Part shown: piece by piece, positions 1 through 7,743 of the stretch
Layout: each line of letters opens with the position of its first letter
How positions within the stretch are numbered: the first letter of the stretch is position 1
Source of the DNA: Betaproteobacteria bacterium
Lineage (GTDB): Bacteria > Pseudomonadota > Gammaproteobacteria > Burkholderiales > SG8-39
Direction: 5' to 3'
Assembly: GCA_009693235.1 (NCBI GenBank)
Contig: SHXR01000006.1
Span: forward strand, 1-64,000
DNA: 64,000 nucleotides
Notes under the pieces: generated by a model
Seen by the model: the letters and a program-made list of their open reading frames with translations, nothing else
Databases searched by the model: none
What the model was told of the DNA's origin: nothing
Program-made: the position numbers and the translations under genes

Positions 1-53
1 GCGCGCCCGTGCACTTCGAATCCCTTCGCCGCCGCCAGGGTCATTTGCTTCAT
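1..53 (-). CDS. IS5-family transposase, N-terminal fragment (gene runs off the window)
   Basis: Only about 17 codons are visible. They read MKQMTLAAAKGFEVHGR, which resembles the usual N-terminus of IS5-group transposases (MKQ-[ML]-[ST]-L followed by a GFE motif). The protein would carry a DDE catalytic domain further on, outside the window. The frame is not in the ORF track because it is too short and open at the window edge. The call rests on this short motif together with the IS-like terminal repeat just upstream. Confidence 0.65.
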   Translation of the reverse strand, partial: MKQMTLAAAKGFEVHGR

Positions 54-145
54 CGTCGATCTCTTCCAGCGCAGTCATCCATCTCGCAACTAACGCATGG
101 GCATCGCGTATGGTCGACTGCATTGGGAACTTAATCAGTGTTTCT
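1..145 (-). mobile_element. IS5-family insertion sequence, one end (continues beyond window)
   Basis: On the minus strand the element begins at position 145 with the terminal sequence AGAAACACTGATTAAG. It matches the left terminal repeat of the eight MITEs in this window (GGAAACGCTGATTAAG) at 14 of 16 positions. A leader of about 75 bases follows, then the start of a transposase reading frame at 53. The flanking bases at 146-149 read CTAA on the minus strand, which fits the YTAR target preferred by IS5 elements. The insertion lies inside a coxL-like gene. The other end and the second target copy are outside the window. Confidence 0.72.
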
Positions 146-1196
146 TTAGATTGGGCACGTGATACTGCCCGCATAGATGGCTGATGGTGTTCGACGGCGC
201 ACCGATTCCGACCGGCGTATAGGCGCCGGAATCCTTGGTGAACGTGTCGATCACGGCGTGTATGCGGCCCGCGCTGTCGAATACGATTTCGGCATCATGC
301 ACATCGTCTCTGGCGTGCGTGGAATTGAGCAGATGCTCGCGGCGCTCTTCGATCCAGGCGACCGGCCGGCGTAGCCGCTTGGCAAGCCACGGAATCAGGA
401 TGTCTTCGGGATAAACATGCCCTTTCACGCCGAAGCCACCGCCAACATCCCGCGCGACGCAGCGTACGCCGCCCTCAGGCAGCTTGAGCTGCTTCGCTAC
501 TTCGCGGCGCACCCAATGCACCACCTGCGTCGCCGACCAGATCATCATGCTGTCTTGACTATCGTCGTAGTCGGCCACCACGCCTCGGCACTCGATCGGC
601 GCGGCAAGCAAGCGGTGATTGATAAAGCGACGCCGGATGCGCCGCAGTGTTTTCAATGCATCGGCCTGTGCGTTACCTTTGCGCATGCGAAACTGCGCCA
701 CGATATTGTTTGCGTGTCCGGCATGGATGGCGGTAGCGCCAGGCTGCAACGCGTCATCGATTGTCGCCACCACCGGCAGCGGCTCGAAGTCCGCGGTGAT
801 CAACTCCAGAGCATCCTCGGCGATCTGGCGGCTTTCCGCGACGACGATGGCATAGGCTTCGTCAACATAGCAGATCTTATCGGCTGCCATTAACGGCGTA
901 TCGGGAATGTTGAAGCTGTGCTCCACCGCATCGCGCCAGGAGGCCGGTTGGCGATTCTGCGTGCCGGGCACGGCGTTGAGATCCGCGGCTACAAACACCC
1001 CGACCACGCCCGGCAACACGCGCGCACGCGCCGCATCGATACTGCGAAGACGCGCATGGGCGAGGCTGCTGCGCGCAAAGGCGACCTGCAACATACCCGG
1101 CAACCGGAGATCCGCGATGAAACGGCCACGACCAGTAAGGAGCCGCTCGTCCTCTTTACGAAGCACCGATTGTCCGACGATGCAGGGACTACTCAC
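135..1196 (-). pseudogene. Molybdenum hydroxylase large subunit (CoxL/xanthine dehydrogenase family), disrupted by an IS
   Basis: The reading frame encodes the first ~350 residues of a molybdopterin-binding large subunit, a family whose members are usually about 770-800 residues. Residues ~20-135 form the a/b hammerhead domain. The start of the molybdopterin-binding domain follows, with the motif DVGGGFGVK. Coding similarity ends at position 146, where the IS begins, and the stop codon TGA lies inside the IS terminal repeat. The active-site loop and catalytic glutamate of the family would be in the missing C-terminal half. The start is GTG at 1196, eight bases after the stop of the upstream dioxygenase gene, with a TAGGAG ribosome site. 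It is the last visible gene of the operon that begins near 4131. The small and medium (CoxS, CoxM) subunits are not in the window. Confidence 0.85.
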
Positions 1197-1204
1197 CCGC
1201 TCTC

Positions 1205-2069
1205 CTAGACCACCGGCGCATGTGACAATTCGATATGGTCACTCAAGGTTTCCAGCTTGCCCGACATCACCCGATGCGGACGCGCCCCGACTTCCGGAAA
1301 CAATTCCATGCCATGACCGTACTCCACCGGCAAGCCATCGGGGTCGCGAAAGAAGAGGAAGGTGTTGCCTGACGGCGGATGGAAGCCATCCCATACCATC
1401 GGCACTTTATTGGCGGTAAAGCGTGCGCGCGCGAATGAGGTCGTCTGGCCCGTCCACCATCAAATTGAAGTGATGCAAGATATTGACCGGGGCAGGCGCC
1501 AGGGCGAGGCTGTGATGCAGCGGATTAGGAAAACAGCGCATGAGCCGGATGCGTCCATCTATTTCATCCGACGTACGAAAGTTCAGCACCTGCTCATAAA
1601 ACTCAACCGCTTGACGGAAGTGCGGCGTACCGATCCCGATGTGGCACAGAAACTGCAGGTTTGCGACCGTTGGTTGAAACGGCGTGTCCATCTGCGGCAT
1701 GCCCGACCCGAAACAATAGACCGTCGTCCCGGCGACCGGTTCTGTCATGCGGATGGTGTGACGCATGCCGGTCGCTGCACATTCCGCTTCACTCAGCGCA
1801 CGCCAGGCTACCTGGTGACGATCCAATGTATCGGTGAGGACTTGGATCTGCTCATCCGCTTCGAGCTGCCAGGCAACCCGCTGCAAGCCGGGGCGGTCGC
1901 TTTGGTACAGCACGAGACTGTGATGATCGGCGTCAGCACGCAAATAGACTTCGCCCGCAGCGACGATGTGATTGAACTGCAACCCAACCATGTTTTCGTA
2001 CCACACCCTGGAGCGCGCAACATCGCTGACATTGAGTGCAACATAGCCAAGCTTTTTATAGCGAATCAT
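1205..2069 (-). pseudogene. VOC-family extradiol dioxygenase-like protein, frameshifted
   Basis: Two adjacent frames together give a ~288-residue two-domain glyoxalase/extradiol dioxygenase protein. Frame one (1407-2069) carries domain 1 and most of domain 2, including HIGIGTPHF and HHFNLMVD, which fit the two metal-binding histidines. Frame two (1205-1405) continues with PSGNTFLFFRDPDGLPVEYG, which supplies the metal-binding glutamate. The break is near 1424-1433, inside an alternating GC tract, and a gain or loss of two bases would restore the frame. The start ATG overlaps the stop of the TPP enzyme gene by four bases, which implies translational coupling. If functional it would be an iron-dependent ring-cleavage enzyme. 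The break could be a real mutation or a sequence error. Confidence 0.78.
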
Positions 2070-2638
2070 GGGCGCCTCCTGCCTTGTAGCGCTGTCTTGA
2101 AAATCTTGCGCGTCTCCGGACCGTGAATGAAGCCGTAATCCTTTGGCGATTCTTCGCCCGGCTCGATCTGCAAGGTGACAAAGGTCGGCCCGACCGCCGC
2201 AAGGAGCGCGGGGATCGCCGCAGCGAATGCCGCGAGTTCCGCAAATTCATGCACGTCGCGATAACCGGCCGAGCGGGCAAACCCGGCAAAGCTCACTTCA
2301 CCGCGACGCGGAATCGGCACCCCACCATTTGCTTCATAGGTGCCGTTCTGGCAGACGAAATGGATCAGGTTCTTTGGGGCTGCTTCGGCAATCGTGACCA
2401 GACTGCCCAGATTCATCAGCAGACTGCCATCGCCATCCAACACGATGACTTGCCGGTCGGGACACCCAAGCGCCAATCCGAGACCATTGGACGATGCCAA
2501 GCCCATTGCCCCAACCGAGTAGTAGTTCAAGGGATGCGGTTGGATGCGCATCAGGTCAAACGCCGCGTGATAGACCGCCACCACGATTTGGTCGGTCCGA
2601 TGGCGCGCCAAAGCAGCTAGGCACAGATCGCGCTTCAT
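2066..2638 (-). CDS. TPP-dependent decarboxylase, C-terminal (pyrophosphate-binding) subunit
   Basis: This 190-residue protein carries the thiamine diphosphate-binding motif, GDGS at residues 69-72 with the closing Asn at 98 (GDG-x26-N). It resembles the beta subunit of sulfopyruvate decarboxylase and the C-terminal half of phosphonopyruvate decarboxylases. The partner subunit is encoded immediately upstream, with a four-base overlap (2635-2638). The pair should form one heteromeric enzyme that decarboxylates a 2-oxo acid. The true substrate cannot be read from sequence. The following dioxygenase and molybdenum hydroxylase genes suggest degradation of an aromatic or oxo-acid compound rather than coenzyme M synthesis. 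Confidence 0.82.
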   Translation of the reverse strand: MKRDLCLAALARHRTDQIVVAVYHAAFDLMRIQPHPLNYYSVGAMGLASSNGLGLALGCPDRQVIVLDGDGSLLMNLGSLVTIAEAAPKNLIHFVCQNGTYEANGGVPIPRRGEVSFAGFARSAGYRDVHEFAELAAFAAAIPALLAAVGPTFVTLQIEPGEESPKDYGFIHGPETRKIFKTALQGRRRP

Positions 2639-3162
2639 GGAGCGGCCTCCGGTCGGCGCCCGATCAAGATGGCAAGCGGCTTGGAATCGCGATAGGCGCG
2701 CGCGATGGCAGGTTCGATGCCTGGCACATCCTCATCGGTTTCGATCAACAACCGGGTAATGCCCATGGCATCCAAAATCGGTTCGACGATGCGCACGCCG
2801 TAGTCCTTCGATTCCTTGGGCAACACACCCGGTTCCTTGCCGATCAAGCCCACCATCATACAAATCGGCAGGCTGTACTCGACCGCGTTGTTGCGCAAGG
2901 CATTGATGGAATCGAGCAACCCGGTGCTTTGCATGAGCAGCACGCCACGCTTATCGGCGAACGACAGACCGGCAAGAATCCCTACGCCCTCATCTTCCTT
3001 GCAGACGCGCACAAAACGAAAGTGCGCGTCTCGCGAGATCGGCTTTAGGACGCCCTCGACCGTCGTGATATCGGGCAGCGCCGCGATGAATTCGATGCTG
3101 CTCGCTTTGAGCGCAGCGATCAGCTGCGCGCCCTGCAACCTTTGAACCGTCGGATTGGCCAT
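2635..3162 (-). CDS. TPP-dependent decarboxylase, N-terminal subunit
   Basis: This 175-residue protein matches the N-terminal (PYR) domain family of split 2-oxo acid decarboxylases such as sulfopyruvate decarboxylase alpha. The segment CKEDEGVGILAGLSFADKRG contains the glutamate expected to activate the cofactor, followed by GVLLMQSTGLLDSINAL. It ends in an ATGA overlap with the cofactor-binding subunit gene. Upstream, the Bug receptor gene ends about ten bases before this start, so both probably share one transcript. Splitting the enzyme into two genes is normal for this family. Confidence 0.82.
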   Translation of the reverse strand: MANPTVQRLQGAQLIAALKASSIEFIAALPDITTVEGVLKPISRDAHFRFVRVCKEDEGVGILAGLSFADKRGVLLMQSTGLLDSINALRNNAVEYSLPICMMVGLIGKEPGVLPKESKDYGVRIVEPILDAMGITRLLIETDEDVPGIEPAIARAYRDSKPLAILIGRRPEAAP

Positions 3163-3171
3163 CTTGCCCGC

Positions 3172-4131
3172 TCAATTCGCCGTCGCGCCAATGGCCTGAA
3201 TGACTGGCCCGATGCGGTCCAGATCGGCGCGAATAAATGCGTCGAATTCCATCGGTCCAAAATCGCGCGGGAAGATGGCTTGCGCTGCAAATTTATCGCG
3301 GAGCGTTCTATCGGCGGTGACCTGTCGAATTTCGCGGCTCAATTGATCGATGATCGCGCGCGGCGTTTTGGCCGGTGCCACGAAACCATAATACGTTGCG
3401 TATTGGAATCCGGACAAACCCGATACCTCTTCGACCGTGGGTACGTCAAGCGGCGATCGGAGCGGCTCGCGCGTGGTCACGCCAAGGGCAAGCAGGCGGC
3501 CTTCCTTGATGTGTTGCAACAGGAACGCAACCGGGACGACCATCGCCTCGATACGACCGGCCACCATGTCCACCACCAATTCACCGCCCTTATAGGGAAC
3601 ATGGACCAATTCGATGCCGGCTCGTGAGGCGAAAAAGGCAGCGCCAATGTGAGTTGTCGTGCCGATGCCCGCCGATCCGTAATTGATTTGACCGGGCGAT
3701 TTCTTCGCTGCCGCAATGAATTCCTTGAGCGTGCGCACGCCAAGCTTCGGATGCACCACCACCAGACTCGGCGCCTCACCGATCTGCGCGATACCGGCGA
3801 ACTCCGCGAGCGTATCGTAGGGCAGTGACTTGTAAAGCGTTGGATTGATCGTGTGCTGTGAATTGACGATGAGAATCGTATAGCCATCGGGGGCGGCCTT
3901 GGCGACCGATTGCGCGGCGATGGTGCCGCCGGCGCCGGGACGGTTCTGCACCACGACCGATTGGCCGAGCCGCTGCGTGAGTAGGTCGGCGTAAGCGCGG
4001 GCGAAAAAATCAAAGGTGATACCGGCAGCGAGCGGCGCGATCAACTGCACCGCCTTCGCGGGAAATTTGTCTTGTGCAAGTGCAAGGCTCAGAGCGATCG
4101 CCCAGACGGGCAATACGGCCAACCATCTCAT
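3172..4131 (-). CDS. Bug/TctC-family solute-binding protein (tripartite tricarboxylate transporter receptor)
   Basis: This is a periplasmic binding protein of ~319 residues with a signal peptide (MRWLAVLPVWAIALSLALAQ) and family motifs including NRPGAGGTIAA, APDGYTIL and HVPYKGG. The ORF track starts at 4185, inside MITE-1. I prefer ATG at 4131 because it opens the signal peptide and has an AGGAG site six bases upstream. Such proteins bind carboxylates, aromatic acids or related compounds and normally work with TctA/TctB membrane proteins, neither of which is in this window. It leads the operon with the TPP decarboxylase, so its ligand may be that pathway's substrate. Confidence 0.88.
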   Translation of the reverse strand: MRWLAVLPVWAIALSLALAQDKFPAKAVQLIAPLAAGITFDFFARAYADLLTQRLGQSVVVQNRPGAGGTIAAQSVAKAAPDGYTILIVNSQHTINPTLYKSLPYDTLAEFAGIAQIGEAPSLVVVHPKLGVRTLKEFIAAAKKSPGQINYGSAGIGTTTHIGAAFFASRAGIELVHVPYKGGELVVDMVAGRIEAMVVPVAFLLQHIKEGRLLALGVTTREPLRSPLDVPTVEEVSGLSGFQYATYYGFVAPAKTPRAIIDQLSREIRQVTADRTLRDKFAAQAIFPRDFGPMEFDAFIRADLDRIGPVIQAIGATAN

Positions 4132-4143
4132 TGGAGCTCCTAG

Positions 4144-4263
4144 GGAAACGCTGATTAAGCTATCCCGCGTAATCAGCGTGCTCAAATATACAGGGAGTTA
4201 CGAGGGGTAATGAAGGGGTTGGGGCCCCGTCATCCTCAACCAGCCCCCTTGTTCAGGGATTCC
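4144..4263 (+). mobile_element. MITE copy 1 (long form)
   Basis: Left terminal repeat GGAAACGCTGATTAAG and right end CTTGTTCAGGGATTCC are flanked by the 4-bp duplication CTAG (4140-4143 and 4264-4267). Inside are the hairpin GCTGATTA...TAATCAGC and a longer GC-rich inverted segment than in most copies. It lies between two divergent genes. Its left target copy overlaps the TAGGAG ribosome site of the Bug receptor gene. ORF-track starts for both neighbours fall inside the element and should not be used. Confidence 0.88.
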
Positions 4264-4326
4264 CTAGGGGCATCCTATTCACAGCATGGTACGCTTTACA
4301 CATCAAAGCTTTTCGAGGTCACCGAC

Positions 4327-5550
4327 GTGGAAGTAGCGATCATTGGTGGGGGCATCGGCGGCTTGGCGACCGCCCTCTATTTGCATCAGGCAAATATAAA
4401 ATGCCAAATCTATGAATCGGCCGACAATTTTACGCAGCTGGGCGTTGGCATCAACCTGATGTCGCATGCGATCCGTGCGCTGGGCGAGCTTGGCTTGGTT
4501 GAAGCGGTCGGCAAGGTGGCGGTGGAGCCGGAGTGGCGTTGCTATTACAACCACCATGGACAACTGATTCACCGCGAGCTCACCGGGCGTTTCGCGGGCT
4601 ACCAGTGGTCGCATTACAGCGTGCATCGTGGCGATCTGCATGAAATTCTGTTGCAGGCAGTCCAAGATCGTTTGGGCCCGGACGTGGTCCATATGGGACA
4701 TCGGTTCACCAAGGTCGTAGAGGATGATGGCGGCGTGACTTTGCACTGGGCCGACCCACATGGCGAGCCCCTTCCACCAACGACTGCGACCATTGCAATC
4801 GGCTGCGATGGCGTCAACTCAGCGGTGCGACGCCAGTTCCATCCGAATGAAGGACGGCTCGCATTCGGTGGCATCAATATGTGGCGAGGGTCGTCTGTCT
4901 ACCGGCCGATTCTGGATGGCAAGAGCGTGATCCTCGCCGGTTCGATGAAGTACGGCAAGCTCGTGATCTATCCGATGCGCAATTACCCGGATGGCCGGCA
5001 GCTCATCAACTGGAATGTCGAAGTGAAATCCGAAGTCGCCGGTCCCAACGCCTGGAACAAGAGCGGCAACGTCGAGGACTTCATCTGGCGCTATAAGGAT
5101 TCCAGCATCGAGTGGGTCGATTTCGCCGACTTGGTGAGCCATGCCGATATGGTGCTCGAGTATCCGATGGTGGACCGCGATCCGGTCGATCGCTGGACCT
5201 TTGGCCGTGTAACGCTCCTTGGCGACGCCGCGCATCCGATGTATCCGAGGAGCGGCAACGGCGCAGCGCAATCGATCCTCGATGCGCAGGCGGTGGCGCG
5301 CTCGATTGCCGGCATGCCGCCAGTCGAAGCACTCCAGGCGTTTCAGCAAGAACGCCTGGAGGTCGTCAACAAGATCGTCGTGTCGAGCCGAACCAGTCCA
5401 CCCGATCTCATCATCGAGACGGTGGAGCAGCGCACCAACGGCGCGCGGTTCGAAAAACTGGATGACGTGATCTCGAAGGCCGAGCTGCAAGGCATCATCG
5501 ATAATTTTCATCGACTGACCGGCTCCACGCTCGCCGCGGTAAATCGCTAA
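4327..5550 (+). CDS. FAD-dependent aromatic monooxygenase (salicylate/3-hydroxybenzoate hydroxylase type)
   Basis: This is a ~407-residue class A flavoprotein monooxygenase. The N-terminal dinucleotide-binding motif is VAIIGGGIGGLATALYL. GCDGVNSAVRR supplies the DG motif, and GRVTLLGDAAHPMYP is the GD motif that contacts FAD ribose. Enzymes of this type use NAD(P)H and oxygen to hydroxylate an aromatic ring. The track start at 4210 lies inside MITE-1. GTG at 4327 begins directly at the FAD-binding strand and has GAGGT upstream, so it is the better start. The gene stands alone on the plus strand, divergent from the decarboxylase operon. The substrate is unknown. Confidence 0.86.
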   Translation: MEVAIIGGGIGGLATALYLHQANIKCQIYESADNFTQLGVGINLMSHAIRALGELGLVEAVGKVAVEPEWRCYYNHHGQLIHRELTGRFAGYQWSHYSVHRGDLHEILLQAVQDRLGPDVVHMGHRFTKVVEDDGGVTLHWADPHGEPLPPTTATIAIGCDGVNSAVRRQFHPNEGRLAFGGINMWRGSSVYRPILDGKSVILAGSMKYGKLVIYPMRNYPDGRQLINWNVEVKSEVAGPNAWNKSGNVEDFIWRYKDSSIEWVDFADLVSHADMVLEYPMVDRDPVDRWTFGRVTLLGDAAHPMYPRSGNGAAQSILDAQAVARSIAGMPPVEALQAFQQERLEVVNKIVVSSRTSPPDLIIETVEQRTNGARFEKLDDVISKAELQGIIDNFHRLTGSTLAAVNR

Positions 5551-5583
5551 TCTGCATTCACCGCAAACACGACGGCGCGTCGC

Positions 5584-6558
5584 TTACTCCAGCCGAATCG
5601 CTGCGCGCCGGCCAACGCTCGACCACCGTTTGAATTCGTCGGCGGCAAACGCTGCCAGATCTTCTGGCGACCCAAGCGGCAAGCTGACTCCTTGCGCAAC
5701 CAGGCGTTCACCCGCTTCGGTCGCAAACGCGGTACGCGCTTCGCGATTGAGCCAATCGATGACCGGGCGCGGCGTTCCGGCGGGCGCGTACAGGGCAAAC
5801 CACGCACCGCCCTCGACATCTGGCAAGCCCTCTTCGGCGGTCGTCGGCAGATCAGGCATCACCTTCGCGCGTACCTTGGTCGCGACGGCCAGCGCGCGCA
5901 TCTTGCCGGCGCGTACATTGGGTAAGGCCAAGGCGGTGACGTCGAACATCATATTGATCTGCCCGCTCATCAAATCGCGGACGGCTTCGGCGGGACCCTT
6001 GTATGGCACATGGACAATATCGATGCCCGCACTAAGGCGAAACAATTCGCCGGCAAGATGACCGGAGCTACCGTTTCCTTGCGAGGCGAACGTGAGTGTG
6101 CCGGGCTTCGCCTTGGCGAGCGCGACGAGTTCTTTGATCGATTGCACGGGCATCGTCGGATTGATGACCAGCACATTCGGCACGGTCATGGCAAGGATCA
6201 CCGGCGCCAGATCCTTGATCGGGTCGAATGGCATCTTCGCACCGAGCGCAGGCAAAATCGCATTCAGCCCATGAAATCCGATCAGCAATGTATAGCCGTC
6301 GGGCGCGGCCTTCGCGACCGCATCGCCACCGATAATCCCGCCACCGCCGGGCCGATTCTCGACGACGAAAGGATGTTTGGCCGCATTTGACAGCCGTTGC
6401 GCGAGGACGCGCCCGGTCAAGTCGCCAAGGCTCGCAGGCGTGGTGGTCACGATGATGCGGACCGGCTTGGCCGGATACTCCTGGGCCGGTGCGGTGTTGG
6501 TGAGCACCACCGACGCAATCACAAGCAGCATGTAGCCTATTGCACGAATCGAATTCAT
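5584..6558 (-). CDS. Bug/TctC-family solute-binding protein
   Basis: This is a 324-residue periplasmic receptor. The track ORF begins at 6846, but the signal peptide MNSIRAIGYMLLVIASVVL starts at 6558 with an AAGGGG purine run upstream, so I shorten it. Family motifs are clear: NRPGGGGIIGGDAVAKAAPD, YTLLIG, and VHVPYKGPAEAV. The 5' end is divergent from a second receptor gene that is broken. No TctA/TctB membrane genes are near, so it must share a membrane component encoded elsewhere. Confidence 0.87.
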   Translation of the reverse strand: MNSIRAIGYMLLVIASVVLTNTAPAQEYPAKPVRIIVTTTPASLGDLTGRVLAQRLSNAAKHPFVVENRPGGGGIIGGDAVAKAAPDGYTLLIGFHGLNAILPALGAKMPFDPIKDLAPVILAMTVPNVLVINPTMPVQSIKELVALAKAKPGTLTFASQGNGSSGHLAGELFRLSAGIDIVHVPYKGPAEAVRDLMSGQINMMFDVTALALPNVRAGKMRALAVATKVRAKVMPDLPTTAEEGLPDVEGGAWFALYAPAGTPRPVIDWLNREARTAFATEAGERLVAQGVSLPLGSPEDLAAFAADEFKRWSSVGRRAAIRLE

Positions 6559-6673
6559 AGCCACCCCTTCAAAAGCGATCATACCGCGCTGAGCACATCC
6601 GGTCCGGCGTGTCACAACGCCTTCAAGAGTCGGTGTCACAATGCAGGCCTTAGCCGTCTCATGCAGGCCCGCA

Positions 6674-7637
6674 ATGCGCATCTGGTACGTCGTGATCCTA
6701 GCGGTCCTTACCTCCGCAGCTGCCCAGGCGCAGATGACGGTGTATCCCAATCGTCCGGTCCGGGTCGTCGTACCGTTCCCACCGGTGGACTCAATGACGT
6801 GGTCGCCCGTCTCGTCGCGCAAAAGCTCGCGGAGAATCTCGGTCAAAGCATCCTCATCGAAAATCGTGGTGGAGCGACCGGCACGATAGGCTCCGGTATC
6901 GTAGCCAAAGCGCAGCCGGACGGCTACACGATCCTGTCGAGCGGATCAACCACCGCAGCCGTTGCGCCTCACCTGTATGCAAATCTCCCCTACGACCAAG
7001 CCAAAGATCTGGTCGCCATCGGACGCATCGGCGCCGTGGCAAGCATCGTCCTGGTTCATCCGTCTGTACCGGCCAACACGATGACGGACTTGGTCGCGCT
7101 CCTCAGAGCGAAGCCCGGTGCGATCAACTTCGGCTCCGGCGGATCAGGCGGCTCGCAACATATCGGCGCTGAGTTGCTGAAGACGCTCACCGGCGTGAGC
7201 ATCACACACGTGCCCTACAAGGGCGGGGGTCCAGCGATGATCGACCTCGTGGCCGGTCAGATATCGATGATGATCGAGCCGATGCCAAGCGCGTTGCCAC
7301 AGATGCACGCGGGCAAGGTGCGGGCCCTGGCGGTCACGACATCGCGACGGTCCGGTGTTTTACCCGATCTACCCACCGTGGCTGAAACGGGCATCGCGGC
7401 GTACGACCTCACCATTTGGCTCGGTTTTTTTGCTCCAGCCGGAACGCCGCGCGAGGTCATTGGGAAGTTGAACACCGAACTCGCGCGCACCCTCAACGCC
7501 CCTGACATGCGCGAACGATTGGCGCAGCAAGGCGTCGAAACCATCGTGACACCCCGGAAGAATTCGGCGCTTACGTCAATACTGAAATCCCCCGCTGGGG
7601 CAAGGTCGTGCGCGACGCGGGCGCCAAACTGGATTAA
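6674..7637 (+). pseudogene. Bug/TctC-family solute-binding protein with two single-base frameshifts
   Basis: Three frame segments reconstruct one receptor of ~320 residues. The signal peptide segment MRIWYVVILAVLTSAAAQAQ runs to VVVPFPP in the first frame. The second frame resumes with GGLNDVVARLVAQKL, after the apparent loss of one G near 6785. Near 7551 another base is missing in a C run, after which the correct C-terminus PEEFGAYVNTEIPRWGKVV can be read in a third frame to a TAA stop at 7635-7637. That stop lies in the TTAA duplicated by MITE-2. The track ORF 6397-7671 wrongly joins upstream non-coding sequence and runs into the MITE. Either the gene is inactive or the assembly has indel errors. 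Confidence 0.82.
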
Positions 7638-7725
7638 GGAATATTTAAACAAGGGGCTCGCCCCCGCGTAATTCCCCGAAAAATAGGGTACGCTGATTAC
7701 GCGGGGTAGCTTAATCAGCGCTTCC
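7638..7725 (-). mobile_element. MITE copy 2
   Basis: A reverse-oriented 88-bp copy with perfect TTAA duplications at 7634-7637 and 7726-7729. Its left repeat (read on the minus strand, GGAAGCGCTGATTAAG) and right end are somewhat diverged from the other copies, as is the internal GC hairpin. The upstream TTAA contains the stop codon of the broken receptor gene. The other end lies about 18 bases before the first codon of the sulfatase frame. Confidence 0.85.
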
Positions 7726-7743
7726 TTAACAAGAAAACATGCA

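Noticed and set aside
417-893. 158-residue ORF on the plus strand opposite the coxL-like gene
   Set aside because: It lies wholly antisense to a strongly recognisable protein and has no family features or ribosome site.
6397-6673. N-terminal part of the track ORF 6397-7671
   Set aside because: It overlaps the signal-peptide region of the divergent receptor and the intergenic gap. The real receptor starts at 6674 in another frame.
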